This document shows, piece by piece, positions 7,359-16,679 of a DNA stretch of 64,000 bases. Made by a program: the position numbers and the translations under genes. This DNA comes from an uncultured Acetatifactor sp. (GTDB lineage Bacteria; Bacillota; Clostridia; Lachnospirales; Lachnospiraceae): NCBI GenBank assembly GCA_910586485.1, contig CAJUIA010000010.1, positions 1 through 64,000 of the forward strand, given 5' to 3'. The stretch's first letter is position 1. Every line of letters begins with the position of its first letter. Below the pieces are notes generated by a model. That model worked only from the letters and a program-made list of their open reading frames with translations, searched no databases and was not told the DNA's origin.

Positions 7359-9473
7359 ATGAAATTTGAACCGAAGGTCCTGGATTATGAGTTGAGCCCT
7401 TATACCGGGCTGACCAGAGAAAGCTGGCTGGAAGCCGGAAAATACATGCTGGAGGGAATTTTCCGCCACATCAGGGATTTTCAGGATCCTGTGGTGATGC
7501 CCAGAAAGGAGACGGAGATTACCTATCCTCATCTTAAGGATTCCGAAGAGGCGCAGCATACCCAGCGGCTGGCGGAAATTTTTGAAGGGCTGACCCGTTC
7601 CTTCTTTATTGCCGCGCCTATGATAAAAAATCTGCCGGAGCTGGAGGTTTGCGGCTATTCCATGGCGGAATATTATAAGAATCAGGTGCTGCGCTGCTGT
7701 ACGCAGGGCGATCCGCTCTACATCGGCACCTATGAGGATCAGCAGAATATAACCGGCCATGCCGATCCCTTCCGAGCTTTTCAGCAGACAGTAGAGACCT
7801 GTGCGCTGGTGATCTGCCTCTGGGTCAGCAGGGAGCAGATCTGGGATGCTTATACAAAGGAAGAGAAGGATGTCATTGCGGATTTTCTGGAGTCTTATGC
7901 TCATGAAAATACAGTGCCTCAAAACTGGCGGCTGTTTAATATGCTGGATATGGCCTTTCTGCACATGGAGGGCTATCCCATCCAAAAGGATGTGATGCTG
8001 GATCATGCTCAGGCAATTTTGAACTATTACGCGGGGGACGGCTGGTATCGGGACGGTCATTCCTTTGATTATTACTCCTGCTGGGCCTTTAACGTATATG
8101 CGCCCATCTGGAACCTCTGGTACGGATATGAGAATGCGCCTTATCTGGCCAGGCAGTTCGAAGAGCATTCCAACAGGCTGATGGAGACCTACGGAGATTT
8201 CTTTGACCGGGACGGCTGGACCAATATGTGGGGCAGGAGCAATATTTACCGCAACGCCGCCACCAGTGCCTTTGACGGCAATATGCTGCTTCGGGACAGC
8301 AAAGGGGATCCGGGGCTGGCAAGACGGATTTCTTCCGGCTCGCTGATGCAGTTTCTGGGCAGGGAGGACTTTCTTTGGGAAGGTATTCCTACGCTGGGCT
8401 TTTACGGGCAGTTTTCGCCCCTGGTGCAGGGGTATTCCTGTGCGGAATCCCCCTTTTGGCTGGGCAAGGCATTCCTCTGCCTGCATCTGCCGGCGGATCA
8501 TCCCTTCTGGACGGCAAGAGAAAATAATGGGACATGGGAAAGCTTACAGAAGAATCAGGTGAAGGTAACTACCTTAGATGGTCCGGCTCTTTGTTTTTCC
8601 AATCACGAGGCCAGCGGCGAGACCATTCTCAGGACCGGCAAGGTAGTAAAAAATGTGGGAGACATTCATGGAATGTGGAATTACTTCAAGCTCTGCTTTA
8701 ATACGAAGTACCCATGGGAGTCCGTTCCCAGGGAATCCATTCCACGGAAATCCATTTCCAGGGGGTCCGCTCCGGAAAGCGGCGGGAGCTGTCCGGTAGA
8801 ATCCCAGCAGTACGTTTTATGGGACACTACTACAGAAAAGTGCGCCCGTGCGAACGTTACCTTCTGGGGCGGAGAAGAGGGCGGGGTGCTGTACCGCAGG
8901 CAGTTTTTTGATTATCGGCTGGATACGGAATGCCATTGGCTTCAGGCTGTCAACCTGGCGGATTTTGCGGTTCCCTGTGGGATTATGAGGGTAGATAAGC
9001 TCAGGCTTCACAGATGCCCCGTGGAGCTGACCCTTGGGTCATACGGTTTTCCGGATAACGGCACGGTGGTGATCGAAAAGAGCTTCAGCGGCGGAAAGGC
9101 TGTTATATTAAAGGGCAGAGATTCTCAGGGAAACGAGAAGCAGATGGCAATGTCCGTTTATTACGGGGGCTGGAAGGATCTGAGACTGGTCCGCAGTACC
9201 GGCACCAATCCTGATTCTGAAAAGTCCATTATTCTGTACGCCGTAACGGACAGGAAGAAGCAGTATGGTTATGAGCCTTATATCCTGATCTCTCAGGTGC
9301 TTACGAAGGAAAGCCATCAGGATTTTACGGAAGAAGAGCTGTTTCCTATAGAAGAGCTTGTATATTCGGATCCGGAATGGTGCGGAGGGTATGGTCCCGT
9401 GGTGGTACGCTTAAAGGACGGCACCGAAAAGCATATAGAATTTGAAGGAATAGAGGGAAGAATGATGCTCTAA
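7359..9473 (+). CDS. DUF2264-family protein, putative polysaccharide-active enzyme
   Basis: A 704-aa cytoplasmic protein without a signal peptide, matching the DUF2264 family (DPVVMPR near residue 45 and many Trp/Tyr-rich helical segments such as DGWYRDGHSFDYYSCWAF). The family is predicted to have an alpha/alpha-barrel fold, and I recall links to CAZy GH154 beta-glucuronidases; that link is from memory. A lower-complexity insert at about 450-480 (ESVPRESIPRKSISRG) is encoded by an imperfect repeat at about 8708-8770 and looks like a recent expansion in a loop. AAGGAGGG lies just before the ATG, 15 bp after the exporter stop, so it is probably co-transcribed. Confidence 0.75.
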   Translation: MKFEPKVLDYELSPYTGLTRESWLEAGKYMLEGIFRHIRDFQDPVVMPRKETEITYPHLKDSEEAQHTQRLAEIFEGLTRSFFIAAPMIKNLPELEVCGYSMAEYYKNQVLRCCTQGDPLYIGTYEDQQNITGHADPFRAFQQTVETCALVICLWVSREQIWDAYTKEEKDVIADFLESYAHENTVPQNWRLFNMLDMAFLHMEGYPIQKDVMLDHAQAILNYYAGDGWYRDGHSFDYYSCWAFNVYAPIWNLWYGYENAPYLARQFEEHSNRLMETYGDFFDRDGWTNMWGRSNIYRNAATSAFDGNMLLRDSKGDPGLARRISSGSLMQFLGREDFLWEGIPTLGFYGQFSPLVQGYSCAESPFWLGKAFLCLHLPADHPFWTARENNGTWESLQKNQVKVTTLDGPALCFSNHEASGETILRTGKVVKNVGDIHGMWNYFKLCFNTKYPWESVPRESIPRKSISRGSAPESGGSCPVESQQYVLWDTTTEKCARANVTFWGGEEGGVLYRRQFFDYRLDTECHWLQAVNLADFAVPCGIMRVDKLRLHRCPVELTLGSYGFPDNGTVVIEKSFSGGKAVILKGRDSQGNEKQMAMSVYYGGWKDLRLVRSTGTNPDSEKSIILYAVTDRKKQYGYEPYILISQVLTKESHQDFTEEELFPIEELVYSDPEWCGGYGPVVVRLKDGTEKHIEFEGIEGRMML

Positions 9474-9478
9474 TCAAG

Positions 9479-9508
9479 AAGGCTGATGTTTTCATCAGCC
9501 TTCCTTTT
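9479..9508 (+). terminator. Rho-independent terminator after the DUF2264 gene
   Basis: AAGGCTGATG (9479-9488) pairs perfectly with CATCAGCCTT (9493-9502) around TTTT, followed by CCTTTTG. It ends the exporter operon and faces the convergent phosphodiesterase gene. Confidence 0.85.
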
Positions 9509-9516
9509 GTATGTCT

Positions 9517-11205
9517 TTAGGTTTCTTTGTATTTGTTCATAAATTCCTTTTGGGTGCAGGGCTTGCTGTAATAGTAGCCCTGTATATAGTCAGGCTTTAA
9601 AAGCGTGATTCTGGCAAGCTCGTCCGACGTTTCAATCCCTTCCACCACCAGATCCAGTCCCAGATTATGGACCAGCTTGATAATATGGAGAAGCAGATCG
9701 AATTCATATGAGTTTTCCAGAGCCTTCAAGGTAAAGCTGCGGTCGATCTTTATGATACTGGGACGCAGATTTCCGATGTTGGTCAGATTGGAATAGCCCT
9801 TGCCGAAGTCATCCAGAGCAATTCCCACACCGATGGCCTTCAGCTTGGACCACACGCTCCTGACGGCAGCGCTGTCCTCAAGATGCCCGCTTTCCGTCAG
9901 CTCTGTAATCAGGCAGTCCGGGGGCAGCGACAGCTCGTCCAGCATCCCCTTGATGTCATCGAACAGAGCTGTTTTTAAGAGTTGAATATAGGACAGGTTA
10001 ATGGAAACACGGAACTTGGGATACCTTTCCCGCATGGTTTTACAAAAGGCCAGGGCATTGCGGATAATCCATCTGCCAACTGGGATGATCAGGCTGCTTT
10101 CCTCCAGCAGGGGAATGAACTCTATGGGCGAGATCAGCTCATCCGCAGGAGTTCGAAAACGCAGGAGCGCTTCTGCCGCGTACAGTCCTTCTTCCTTTGT
10201 GGTGACAAGGGGCTGGAAATTCAGCTCGAAGCCCCTGAAATTGTCTGATACCGCCTGGCTGAGGCAGCTGTTTAAATAACGTCTGCGAAGAAAAGCGGAA
10301 TAGTCCTCCTGACGGAAGAAATATAATTGATTCCGTCCTTTGGTTTTGGCCTCGGAAAGAGCAAACTCGGAAAGCTTCATGGTTTCGCTGTAGCCGGTAT
10401 AATCGTGTTGTTTGCCGTCTGTGTCCTTCAAGGCGACAAGCCCGGCGGAAATGGTATAGATTGCCTTATAATGTTCACGGGAAACGAGGTCGTCCACTTC
10501 GCTGCGGATTCGGTGGTACAGACGGTTCATTTCATTGTAATTTGCTCCCGAAAGATCCAATACCATAAATTCATCGGAGACGATTCGGTAAACGTATTGT
10601 CCCGGCCCCAGCGAGCGCTTGATGCAGGCGGCCACCTCCCGCAGTACGAAATCGCCGTAATCAGTGCCGTGCCTTTCGTTGACCAGCTTGAACTCGTCGA
10701 TTCCCAGACGCATGAACATAGCTTCCTTTAAAGAGGGCATCAGCTGTCGGATGCGCTCGTGGAGGGAGGACTCTCCCAGCAGGCCGCTGATATTATCTGC
10801 TGCCGTCTGGCTGTTGCCTATTTCGTTGATACAGCCGAACATCAGGTGCGGAGTACCGGCCGCCGTGAGCAGGAGATTTCCCCTGCAGTTGATCCAGACG
10901 GGATAGCCGTCCACGCCGAGCCAGCGGTATTTCAGGTTGTGTTCGTCCTTTTTGCCGGAAATAATTTCATCCAGATCCGCCAGCAGCATGTCGATGTCCT
11001 CGGAATGAACAAAAGAGCGGAAGGTGTTCCGGGTATCGCTAAAGGTATTGGCAGGCAGTGCAAAACGATTCAAAGCGTTTTCCGTAATGAAATAGACATC
11101 ATGAGTCAGATCCATCACATAGAGATAATCATTCATGCAGGACGCAAATAGTTTTGCTATATCACACAAGGTCCTGAAATCGGGAAACTGTTCTTCTTTT
11201 TTCAT
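9517..11205 (-). CDS. PAS-GGDEF-EAL cyclic-di-GMP phosphodiesterase
   Basis: A 562-aa soluble signalling protein. A PAS-like sensor (about 20-130) precedes a GGDEF domain (about 150-300) whose active site is degenerate (VSDEF, 209-213), so it should not make cyclic-di-GMP. The EAL domain (about 305-555) keeps its catalytic residues: EALLR (Glu345), NLSYIQL, ELTES, DDFGKGYSNL (465-474), KIDRSF and EGIET (522-526). It is therefore probably an active cyclic-di-GMP hydrolase controlled by the PAS and inactive GGDEF parts. It has its own promoter and stands between two chemoreceptor-type genes, which fits a motility or biofilm role. Confidence 0.9.
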   Translation of the reverse strand: MKKEEQFPDFRTLCDIAKLFASCMNDYLYVMDLTHDVYFITENALNRFALPANTFSDTRNTFRSFVHSEDIDMLLADLDEIISGKKDEHNLKYRWLGVDGYPVWINCRGNLLLTAAGTPHLMFGCINEIGNSQTAADNISGLLGESSLHERIRQLMPSLKEAMFMRLGIDEFKLVNERHGTDYGDFVLREVAACIKRSLGPGQYVYRIVSDEFMVLDLSGANYNEMNRLYHRIRSEVDDLVSREHYKAIYTISAGLVALKDTDGKQHDYTGYSETMKLSEFALSEAKTKGRNQLYFFRQEDYSAFLRRRYLNSCLSQAVSDNFRGFELNFQPLVTTKEEGLYAAEALLRFRTPADELISPIEFIPLLEESSLIIPVGRWIIRNALAFCKTMRERYPKFRVSINLSYIQLLKTALFDDIKGMLDELSLPPDCLITELTESGHLEDSAAVRSVWSKLKAIGVGIALDDFGKGYSNLTNIGNLRPSIIKIDRSFTLKALENSYEFDLLLHIIKLVHNLGLDLVVEGIETSDELARITLLKPDYIQGYYYSKPCTQKEFMNKYKET

Positions 11206-11268
11206 CTAAAGCGCCTTCCTTTGAAATGCTTTCAAAACAACCACTTATGCACAAATAAGCTTATCCTA

Positions 11269-11297
11269 ATTATATTGAGAAACCACGGAATTTACAA
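11269..11297 (-). promoter_or_regulatory. Promoter of the PAS-GGDEF-EAL gene
   Basis: On the minus strand TTGTAA (11292-11297), a 17-bp spacer and TATAAT (11269-11274) lie about 65 bp upstream of the start codon. Confidence 0.6.
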
Positions 11298-11406
11298 GCT
11301 TAAACGCAGGAAAACAATTTTTTTTGGAGTTTTGCCAAAAAAATAGTGAAACATGCAAGAAAATATTGTATAATGTTTTTGGCACTTAAATATGTGGGAG
11401 GGCAAT

Positions 11407-13212
11407 ATGGCGACTGAGAAGAGAAACGATTTATTGAGTAATGTGGAACAAAAGCTAAATATTGACAGAGCGGCGCTGGAAAATAAAGCGGAGCAAATGC
11501 TGGAAAAGGCAGTTGAAAAAAGGAAGGTGGGGATGTTCCGGGGAATCCAGACCCGTGTTATGATTGCCATGCTGGTGACTGCGGTTTTATCCGTAGGTAT
11601 TGTGATGGCAATGGCGATCCGGGTGACAAAGGAATCGCTGACTGACAGAGTCAAGGGAGATATACTGACGCTGGTGGAGGCTTACGGAGTCAATCTGGAG
11701 ACAGCGGCTTATGCGTCAGGAAACGATGTGCCGCTTCAGGCCGGCCTGGAGAGCATGTTCGGCCATGTGAAGCTGGAGGGAATGGATTCCAGCTACATAT
11801 ATGTGGTGAGCGGTGACGGCACCATGCTCATGCACCCTACAGCATCCAAGGTGGGACAGTCGGTGGAGAACGAGGTGGTTTCCGGGCTTGTGAAGCAGCT
11901 GAAAAGCGGAGTGATCCCCCAGCCGGACGTGGTGGAATATGACTATAAGGGCAGCACCAAGCTGGCAGGCTATTATGTAATGCGCAGCGGCAAGGGAATC
12001 ATGGTATTGACCGTTGATAAGGAGGACGCATTCGGCGCCGTCAACAGCTTTGTCGTGCAATGCCTGATTACGTCAGTTATCATCCTGACCCTGGTGGCCG
12101 TCGGAGGGATCCTGATTTCCAGAAGCATTGCCAGGCCGATCAAGATGCTGACCACTGTTGTGGACCAGAACGCGGAATTTGACTTTACGGAGAATCGGAT
12201 CAGCCGTATGCTTTCAAAAGGCAAGGGGGAGACCGCGGTGATGAGTTCCTCTCTGGAGACGATGAGGGGACATCTTGTGGGCATGGTACATAAGCTTACC
12301 GAGACGGCAGGGAAGCTGACGGACAATGCAGACGGCCTTAAGAGCATCGTGGAAAACTTAAACAGTAATTCCTGTGATAATTCAGCCACCAGCCAGGAAC
12401 TGGCGGCCAGCATGGAGGAAACCTCCGCTACCACTCAGCTCATTGACGAGAGGATGGCAGACATCAACGAGAATACAAGGAAAATCGGCAGCCTGACCAA
12501 GGAAGGCGAGCAGAACGCGGCGGGGATTATTACAAAGGCGGAAAAGCTGAAGAAGAACAGCCAGGAGGCAAACGACAAGACAAGAGAGATTTATTCAAAG
12601 GTAAAGCAGGAATCAGATATTGCCATTGAAAGGGCTAAGGATATTGAACAGATCAATGCTCTGACGGAGGCTATTACTTCCATTGCCAGCCAGACGGAGC
12701 TGCTCTCCTTAAATGCTTCCATTGAGGCGGCAAGAGCGGGCGAAGCAGGAAGAGGCTTTGCGGTGGTGGCAGGTGAGATCGGCAGTCTGGCATCCCAGTC
12801 CACAGAGACGGCAAATAATATCTCCACCATCGTGGCTGGGGTCAAGAATGCGGCGGAAAGCATGGAGACCTGTCTGCGCCAGATGATTTCCTTTATGGAA
12901 GAAACGGTAATCGGAGATTATGAGAACTTTATTCAGGTCAGTGAGGAATACAGTGCGGACGCCAGAGACTTTTCCGGAAGCATGCAGACCATCAACAGCT
13001 CCATCGTGGGCCTGGAAGAGAATATTGCCGACATTACCAAATCCATACAGGATATAAACGCAACGGTGAACGAGGCGGCCATCAGCATCAATGACGTTGC
13101 TGCCAAGGCAACAGATATGGTGGGTTATGCAAACGATACCGGTGACAGAGCAGAGGAAAATGCAAAATGTGCAATGGAGCTGGAGAAGATCGTTAAGTGG
13201 TTTAAAATATGA
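11407..13212 (+). CDS. Transmembrane methyl-accepting chemotaxis protein
   Basis: A 601-aa receptor. TM1 is at about residues 48-70, an extracytoplasmic Cache-type sensor follows (with YIYVVSGDGTMLMHPTASKVG), and TM2 is near 215-240, leading into a HAMP segment (SRSIARPIKML). The long cytoplasmic coiled coil carries the signalling tip LLSLNASIEAARAGEAGRGFAVVAGEIG. Cache sensors commonly bind amino acids or organic acids; the ligand is unknown here. ATG 11407 is preceded by GGGAGG, better than the in-frame ATG at 11392. A TATAAT at 11369-11374 is the probable -10. Confidence 0.92.
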   Translation: MATEKRNDLLSNVEQKLNIDRAALENKAEQMLEKAVEKRKVGMFRGIQTRVMIAMLVTAVLSVGIVMAMAIRVTKESLTDRVKGDILTLVEAYGVNLETAAYASGNDVPLQAGLESMFGHVKLEGMDSSYIYVVSGDGTMLMHPTASKVGQSVENEVVSGLVKQLKSGVIPQPDVVEYDYKGSTKLAGYYVMRSGKGIMVLTVDKEDAFGAVNSFVVQCLITSVIILTLVAVGGILISRSIARPIKMLTTVVDQNAEFDFTENRISRMLSKGKGETAVMSSSLETMRGHLVGMVHKLTETAGKLTDNADGLKSIVENLNSNSCDNSATSQELAASMEETSATTQLIDERMADINENTRKIGSLTKEGEQNAAGIITKAEKLKKNSQEANDKTREIYSKVKQESDIAIERAKDIEQINALTEAITSIASQTELLSLNASIEAARAGEAGRGFAVVAGEIGSLASQSTETANNISTIVAGVKNAAESMETCLRQMISFMEETVIGDYENFIQVSEEYSADARDFSGSMQTINSSIVGLEENIADITKSIQDINATVNEAAISINDVAAKATDMVGYANDTGDRAEENAKCAMELEKIVKWFKI

Positions 13213-13275
13213 TGAGGCAATAAGCGTCAGCGAGAAGCAAATTAAAAAAATTTACACACTTTATTTGACAAACCT

Positions 13276-13305
13276 AAAGCAGGAGGCGGTTCGCCCCTGC
13301 TTTTT
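13276..13305 (+). terminator. Terminator after the chemoreceptor
   Basis: AAAGCAGG (13276-13283) pairs with CCTGCTTT (13296-13303), with an inner GGCG/CGCC stem and TTTTT following. A second GC-rich hairpin, GCGCGCC-ATG-GGCGCGC (13311-13327), is adjacent and may serve the convergent gene. Confidence 0.8.
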
Positions 13306-13349
13306 GCTTTGCGCGCCATGGGCGCGCTCTGTGCCTGAGGGCGCACGTT

Positions 13350-14216
13350 TTACATCTGTTTTTCAAATTCTTCAAGGCTTTCTGCCCTGGCAGCGGCTTT
13401 CAGCCATCTGCTCAGTACCTGCAGGTCCGTTTCTCCCTGAATTCGTTCCTTAAGTGCTTTCGGTATTGTTCCCAGATCTTCCAGCAGTTGTAAAATATCA
13501 TCGGCTTTTCCAAGAACGATGCCCTGATCTCTGACATAAGCATCCTCTCCATAGCGGTCACGGACCGCTTTTAAATGTGCCTCATAATAATACCGCAGTG
13601 TCTTCCCCAGACTCATCCGTTTCATGATCTCCACCGCCTCCGCCAGACCTTTGTTTTTTGTCGCCAGCATCTCCAATTCCTCCTTACTTTCTGCGTGAAA
13701 CAGCCGGATCCAGTCGTCCAGCCTGTCTCCCGGCAGACCTTTCTTAAGCTCGATGATGTGCAGCTCCCACAGATCGGTCAGCTCTTTGCCCTTTTCGTCC
13801 CGCAGCCGGTACACAGAATGGCAGCTTTCACTTTCCAACAGTTTAAAATCCAGAATGCTGATGCTGATACATTTCTTAAGCCGGCTGTAATTCTGGCCGA
13901 TTAACAGGTCTTCGTCATACATCTTCGCCAGATAAAAGAGCTGCCTTTTCACCCATTGCTGCTGCATCCTGATCTGCAGCTCCACGTTGATTTTTGTGTC
14001 GTCGTTCAGTTCCAGCGCAATATCCAGAATCCCCAGTTTCTGACGGCGGTGCCGCTTCCACAGCCTGGGGGATACAAGCCCTGCCGACCGGATGCTGTCC
14101 AGGGGGATTTCCAGGACATCACTTAGGAACTGCCTTCTGACAGTTTCACAGGCAAAGACCTCGTGAAACATGTCGTCGTACTTTAAAGAAATAATACTTG
14201 CCGGATTGTTTTTCAT
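13350..14216 (-). CDS. Rpn/PD-(D/E)XK nuclease family protein
   Basis: A 288-aa protein of the Rpn (recombination-promoting nuclease / putative transposase) family. The N-terminal domain carries the PD-(D/E)XK core: ILDIALELNDD with the acidic residue, then INVELQI (about 60-85), followed by the typical YLAKMYDEDLLIGQNY and a C-terminal helical region. In E. coli, Rpn proteins are known to cut DNA and stimulate RecA-independent recombination. AGGAGG lies just upstream of the ATG. It is a solitary gene, and no terminal repeats were seen around it. Confidence 0.85.
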   Translation of the reverse strand: MKNNPASIISLKYDDMFHEVFACETVRRQFLSDVLEIPLDSIRSAGLVSPRLWKRHRRQKLGILDIALELNDDTKINVELQIRMQQQWVKRQLFYLAKMYDEDLLIGQNYSRLKKCISISILDFKLLESESCHSVYRLRDEKGKELTDLWELHIIELKKGLPGDRLDDWIRLFHAESKEELEMLATKNKGLAEAVEIMKRMSLGKTLRYYYEAHLKAVRDRYGEDAYVRDQGIVLGKADDILQLLEDLGTIPKALKERIQGETDLQVLSRWLKAAARAESLEEFEKQM

Positions 14217-14442
14217 TTGTCCTCCTGTTTTCAGCAGGAGAGAAATATTCCATCAACCCGGTGTGTTTTGCGAAATGTCTCCTGCCTTTAAATTGAATTG
14301 AGTGAATTAAAAGCATAGACTTTTCGAAAAACAGAAAATGGATTTGACTAATCTTTACATGAGAATTGTTATGCTTTGTTTACATCATATCATATTTGAG
14401 TCATTTGTCAAGAATAATCGTCAAGAAAAATGAAATATTTTA

Positions 14443-14515
14443 TTGACAGGAATGAGTCATAGTAGTATCATCTTGATAAATAGTTTGAGAGTCAAATAAC
14501 TTGAGTATCAAACAA
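14443..14515 (+). promoter_or_regulatory. fab operon promoter with two FabT-like operators
   Basis: TTGACA (14443-14448), a 17-bp spacer and TATCAT (14466-14471) form the promoter. Just downstream, AGTTTGAGAGTCAAATA (14482-14498) contains the palindrome TTTGA-N3-TCAAA and closely resembles the known FabT box (AnTTTGAnnnTCAAATT type). A second, weaker copy with TTGA-GTA-TCAAA follows at 14499-14515. Both overlap or follow the expected start site, as expected for repression. The rest of the gene-free stretch 14217-14599 is AT-rich leader with no other clear element. Confidence 0.78.
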
Positions 14516-14599
14516 ATAGACGCCCAAACTATTTCATATGGTATAAAAAACCATGTGAAAGAAAAAGGTAAAAAATCGAAAAGGAAAAAGGAGAAAGAC

Positions 14600-14830
14600 A
14601 TGTTTGAAAAGGTGAAAGAGGTAATCGAGGAAAAGCTGAACGCGGACGGGGTAGAGATCACGGAGAATACCAGCTTCAAGGAGGATTTGAATGCGGACTC
14701 TCTGGATTTGTTCGAGCTGGTGATGGCTCTGGAGGAGGAATTTGATATAGAGATTCCTTCCGAGGACCTGGAAAAGCTGCTTACTGTAGGCGATGTTTTA
14801 AATTACTTAAGCGATAAGGGTGTTGCATAA
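14600..14830 (+). CDS. acpP: Acyl carrier protein
   Basis: A 76-aa acidic protein with the phosphopantetheine site NADSLDLFELVMALEEEF; the serine of DSL is modified. It carries growing acyl chains between the Fab enzymes encoded downstream. ATG 14600 follows an AAGGAG site; the longer frame from 14501 has no ribosome site. It is the first gene of the fab operon, and its stop overlaps the fabK start by one base. Confidence 0.95.
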   Translation: MFEKVKEVIEEKLNADGVEITENTSFKEDLNADSLDLFELVMALEEEFDIEIPSEDLEKLLTVGDVLNYLSDKGVA

Positions 14831-15768
14831 TGGAGACGAGGATCACAAGGCTTCTGGGGATCGAGTATCCCATCATCCAGGGCGGTATGGCCTGGGTGGC
14901 GGAGCATAGTCTGGCTTCGGCGGTTTCCGAGGCAGGAGGGCTGGGGCTGATTGGCGCGGGCGGCGCGCCGGCAGCCTTTGTCCGGGATGAAATCCGCAAG
15001 GGGAAGGAAAAGACGGCAAACCCCTTTGGCGTAAACGTGATGCTGATGAATCCGGAGGCGGATGAAATTGCCAGAGTGATCGTGGAGGAAGGCGTGAAGG
15101 TGGTGACTACCGGCGCGGGAAATCCGGCGAAGTATATGGCAATGTGGAAGGAAGCCGGAATCAGAGTCATTCCCGTGGTGGCCAGCAGCGCCATGGCGAA
15201 GATGATGGAGCGGGCCGGAGCCGATGCGGTGGTGGCGGAAGGCATGGAGAGCGGCGGCCATATCGGTTCCCTGACCACTATGGCCCTGGTGCCTCAGGTG
15301 GTGGATGCAGTCAGCATACCCGTGATTGCGGCAGGAGGAATCGGAGACGGCCGCGGCTTTGCGGCGGCTATGATGCTGGGTGCGGAAGCGGTGCAGATGG
15401 GCACTCGGTTCGTGGTGGCCAAGGAATCCATCGTACATGCCAATTATAAGGAAAAATTGATTAAGGCCAAGGACATAGACTCCGAGGTCACCGGTATGAG
15501 TACGGGCCATCCCGTTCGTTCGCTGCGCAATCATATGACCAGAGAATATCTGCGGCTGGAAAAGGAAGGCGCCGGCTTTGAAGAGCTGGAAAAGCTGGGG
15601 CTGGGAGCCCTGCGCAAGGCAGTCATGGAGGGAGACGTGACAAACGGAACCGTCATGGCGGGCCAGATTGCCGGGATGATCAACAAGGAACAGACTTGTA
15701 AGGAAATGATTGATGAGATCATGGAGCAGGCGGAAAAACTGTTGGGGAAGGGATACAGCCATGAGTAA
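14830..15768 (+). CDS. fabK: Enoyl-ACP reductase II (FabK, FMN-dependent)
   Basis: A 312-aa TIM-barrel flavoprotein of the nitronate monooxygenase/FabK family. It reduces trans-2-enoyl-ACP in the last step of each elongation cycle. Visible motifs are PIIQGGMAWVA at the N-terminus, NPFGVNVMLM, the glycine-rich EGMESGGHIG, and IAAGGIGDGRG for FMN phosphate binding. Its presence inside the operon, with no FabI seen, implies FabK is the operon's enoyl reductase; the family is known to be insensitive to triclosan. It overlaps acpP by 1 nt and fabD by 8 nt. Confidence 0.95.
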   Translation: METRITRLLGIEYPIIQGGMAWVAEHSLASAVSEAGGLGLIGAGGAPAAFVRDEIRKGKEKTANPFGVNVMLMNPEADEIARVIVEEGVKVVTTGAGNPAKYMAMWKEAGIRVIPVVASSAMAKMMERAGADAVVAEGMESGGHIGSLTTMALVPQVVDAVSIPVIAAGGIGDGRGFAAAMMLGAEAVQMGTRFVVAKESIVHANYKEKLIKAKDIDSEVTGMSTGHPVRSLRNHMTREYLRLEKEGAGFEELEKLGLGALRKAVMEGDVTNGTVMAGQIAGMINKEQTCKEMIDEIMEQAEKLLGKGYSHE

Positions 15769-16675
15769 AACAGCATTTGTATTTCCCGGTCAGGGAGCGC
15801 AGTATCCCGGTATGGGAAAGGATTTTTATGATACCTTTGAAACTGCCAGAGCAGTGTACGAGCTGGCAAAAGAGGCAACTGGGCTGGATGTGGCTGAGCT
15901 CTGCTTTACGGAAAACCAGCGCCTGAATATTACCGAGTATACACAGATTGCCATGTTGACTACGGAGGTGGCCATCTTAAAGGTACTGGAGGAAAAGGGC
16001 ATAAAAGCGGACTGCTGTGCGGGCTTAAGTCTGGGAGAATACGGCGCCCTGGCAGCGGCTGAGGTGATGGATTTAAAGGATCTGTTCAGGCTGATTCGCA
16101 GCAGGGGCATCTATATGCAGGAGGCTTACCCGAAAGGCGGCGCCATGACGGCCGTGCTGGGGCTGGACGCGGAGCTGATCGGCAGGATTTGTGAAGAAAC
16201 GGAAGGAATTGTTTCCATTGCCAACGATAACTGTCCCGGACAGATCGTGATTACCGGGGAAGAAAAAGCGGTGCAGGCGGCATCGGAAAAACTGCAGGCA
16301 GCGGGAGCCAGAAGGTGCGTTCCCTTAAAGGTCAGCGGTCCCTTTCATTCCGCATTGCTTGCGGGAGCGGGAGAAAAGCTGGCGGCGGAGCTGGAGCAGA
16401 CAGCAGTGCGGGATCCGAAAATTCCTTATCTGTGCAACGTGGAGGCAGTCCCTGTGACGGAAGCAGGAAGAGTGAGAGAATTGCTGGCCAGGCAGGTATC
16501 CGGCACCGTAAGGTGGAGAGAGTGCGTGGAGCGCATGATTGCATCCGGTGTGGATACATTTATAGAGATCGGACCGGGCAAGACCTTAAGCGGGTTTGTG
16601 CGCAAGATTAACGGTGACGTGACCATGAAAAATGTGGCGGCGGTAGAAGATTTAAACAAGCTTTTGGAAAGCTGA
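15761..16675 (+). CDS. fabD: Malonyl-CoA:ACP transacylase
   Basis: A 304-aa protein that loads malonate from malonyl-CoA onto ACP. It has FPGQGAQYPGMG at the N-terminus, the nucleophile serine in GLSLGEYGAL, and the catalytic His in GPFHSALL. The start ATG 15761 lies within the end of fabK, indicating coupled translation; an in-frame upstream ATG at 15710 would lie deep in fabK. Confidence 0.95.
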   Translation: MSKTAFVFPGQGAQYPGMGKDFYDTFETARAVYELAKEATGLDVAELCFTENQRLNITEYTQIAMLTTEVAILKVLEEKGIKADCCAGLSLGEYGALAAAEVMDLKDLFRLIRSRGIYMQEAYPKGGAMTAVLGLDAELIGRICEETEGIVSIANDNCPGQIVITGEEKAVQAASEKLQAAGARRCVPLKVSGPFHSALLAGAGEKLAAELEQTAVRDPKIPYLCNVEAVPVTEAGRVRELLARQVSGTVRWRECVERMIASGVDTFIEIGPGKTLSGFVRKINGDVTMKNVAAVEDLNKLLES

Positions 16676-16679
16676 CGGG

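Noticed and set aside
7155..8501. Long minus-strand frame (448 codons) opposite the DUF2264 and exporter genes
   Set aside because: It is a shadow of well-supported + strand genes and has no recognisable motifs or ribosome site.
13350..14216. Insertion sequence around the Rpn-family gene
   Set aside because: No terminal inverted repeats or target duplications are visible, and Rpn proteins are usually solitary genes.
14501..14599. Extended N-terminus of the acyl carrier protein
   Set aside because: It overlaps the operator region and lacks a ribosome site, while ATG 14600 has one and gives the normal ACP length.
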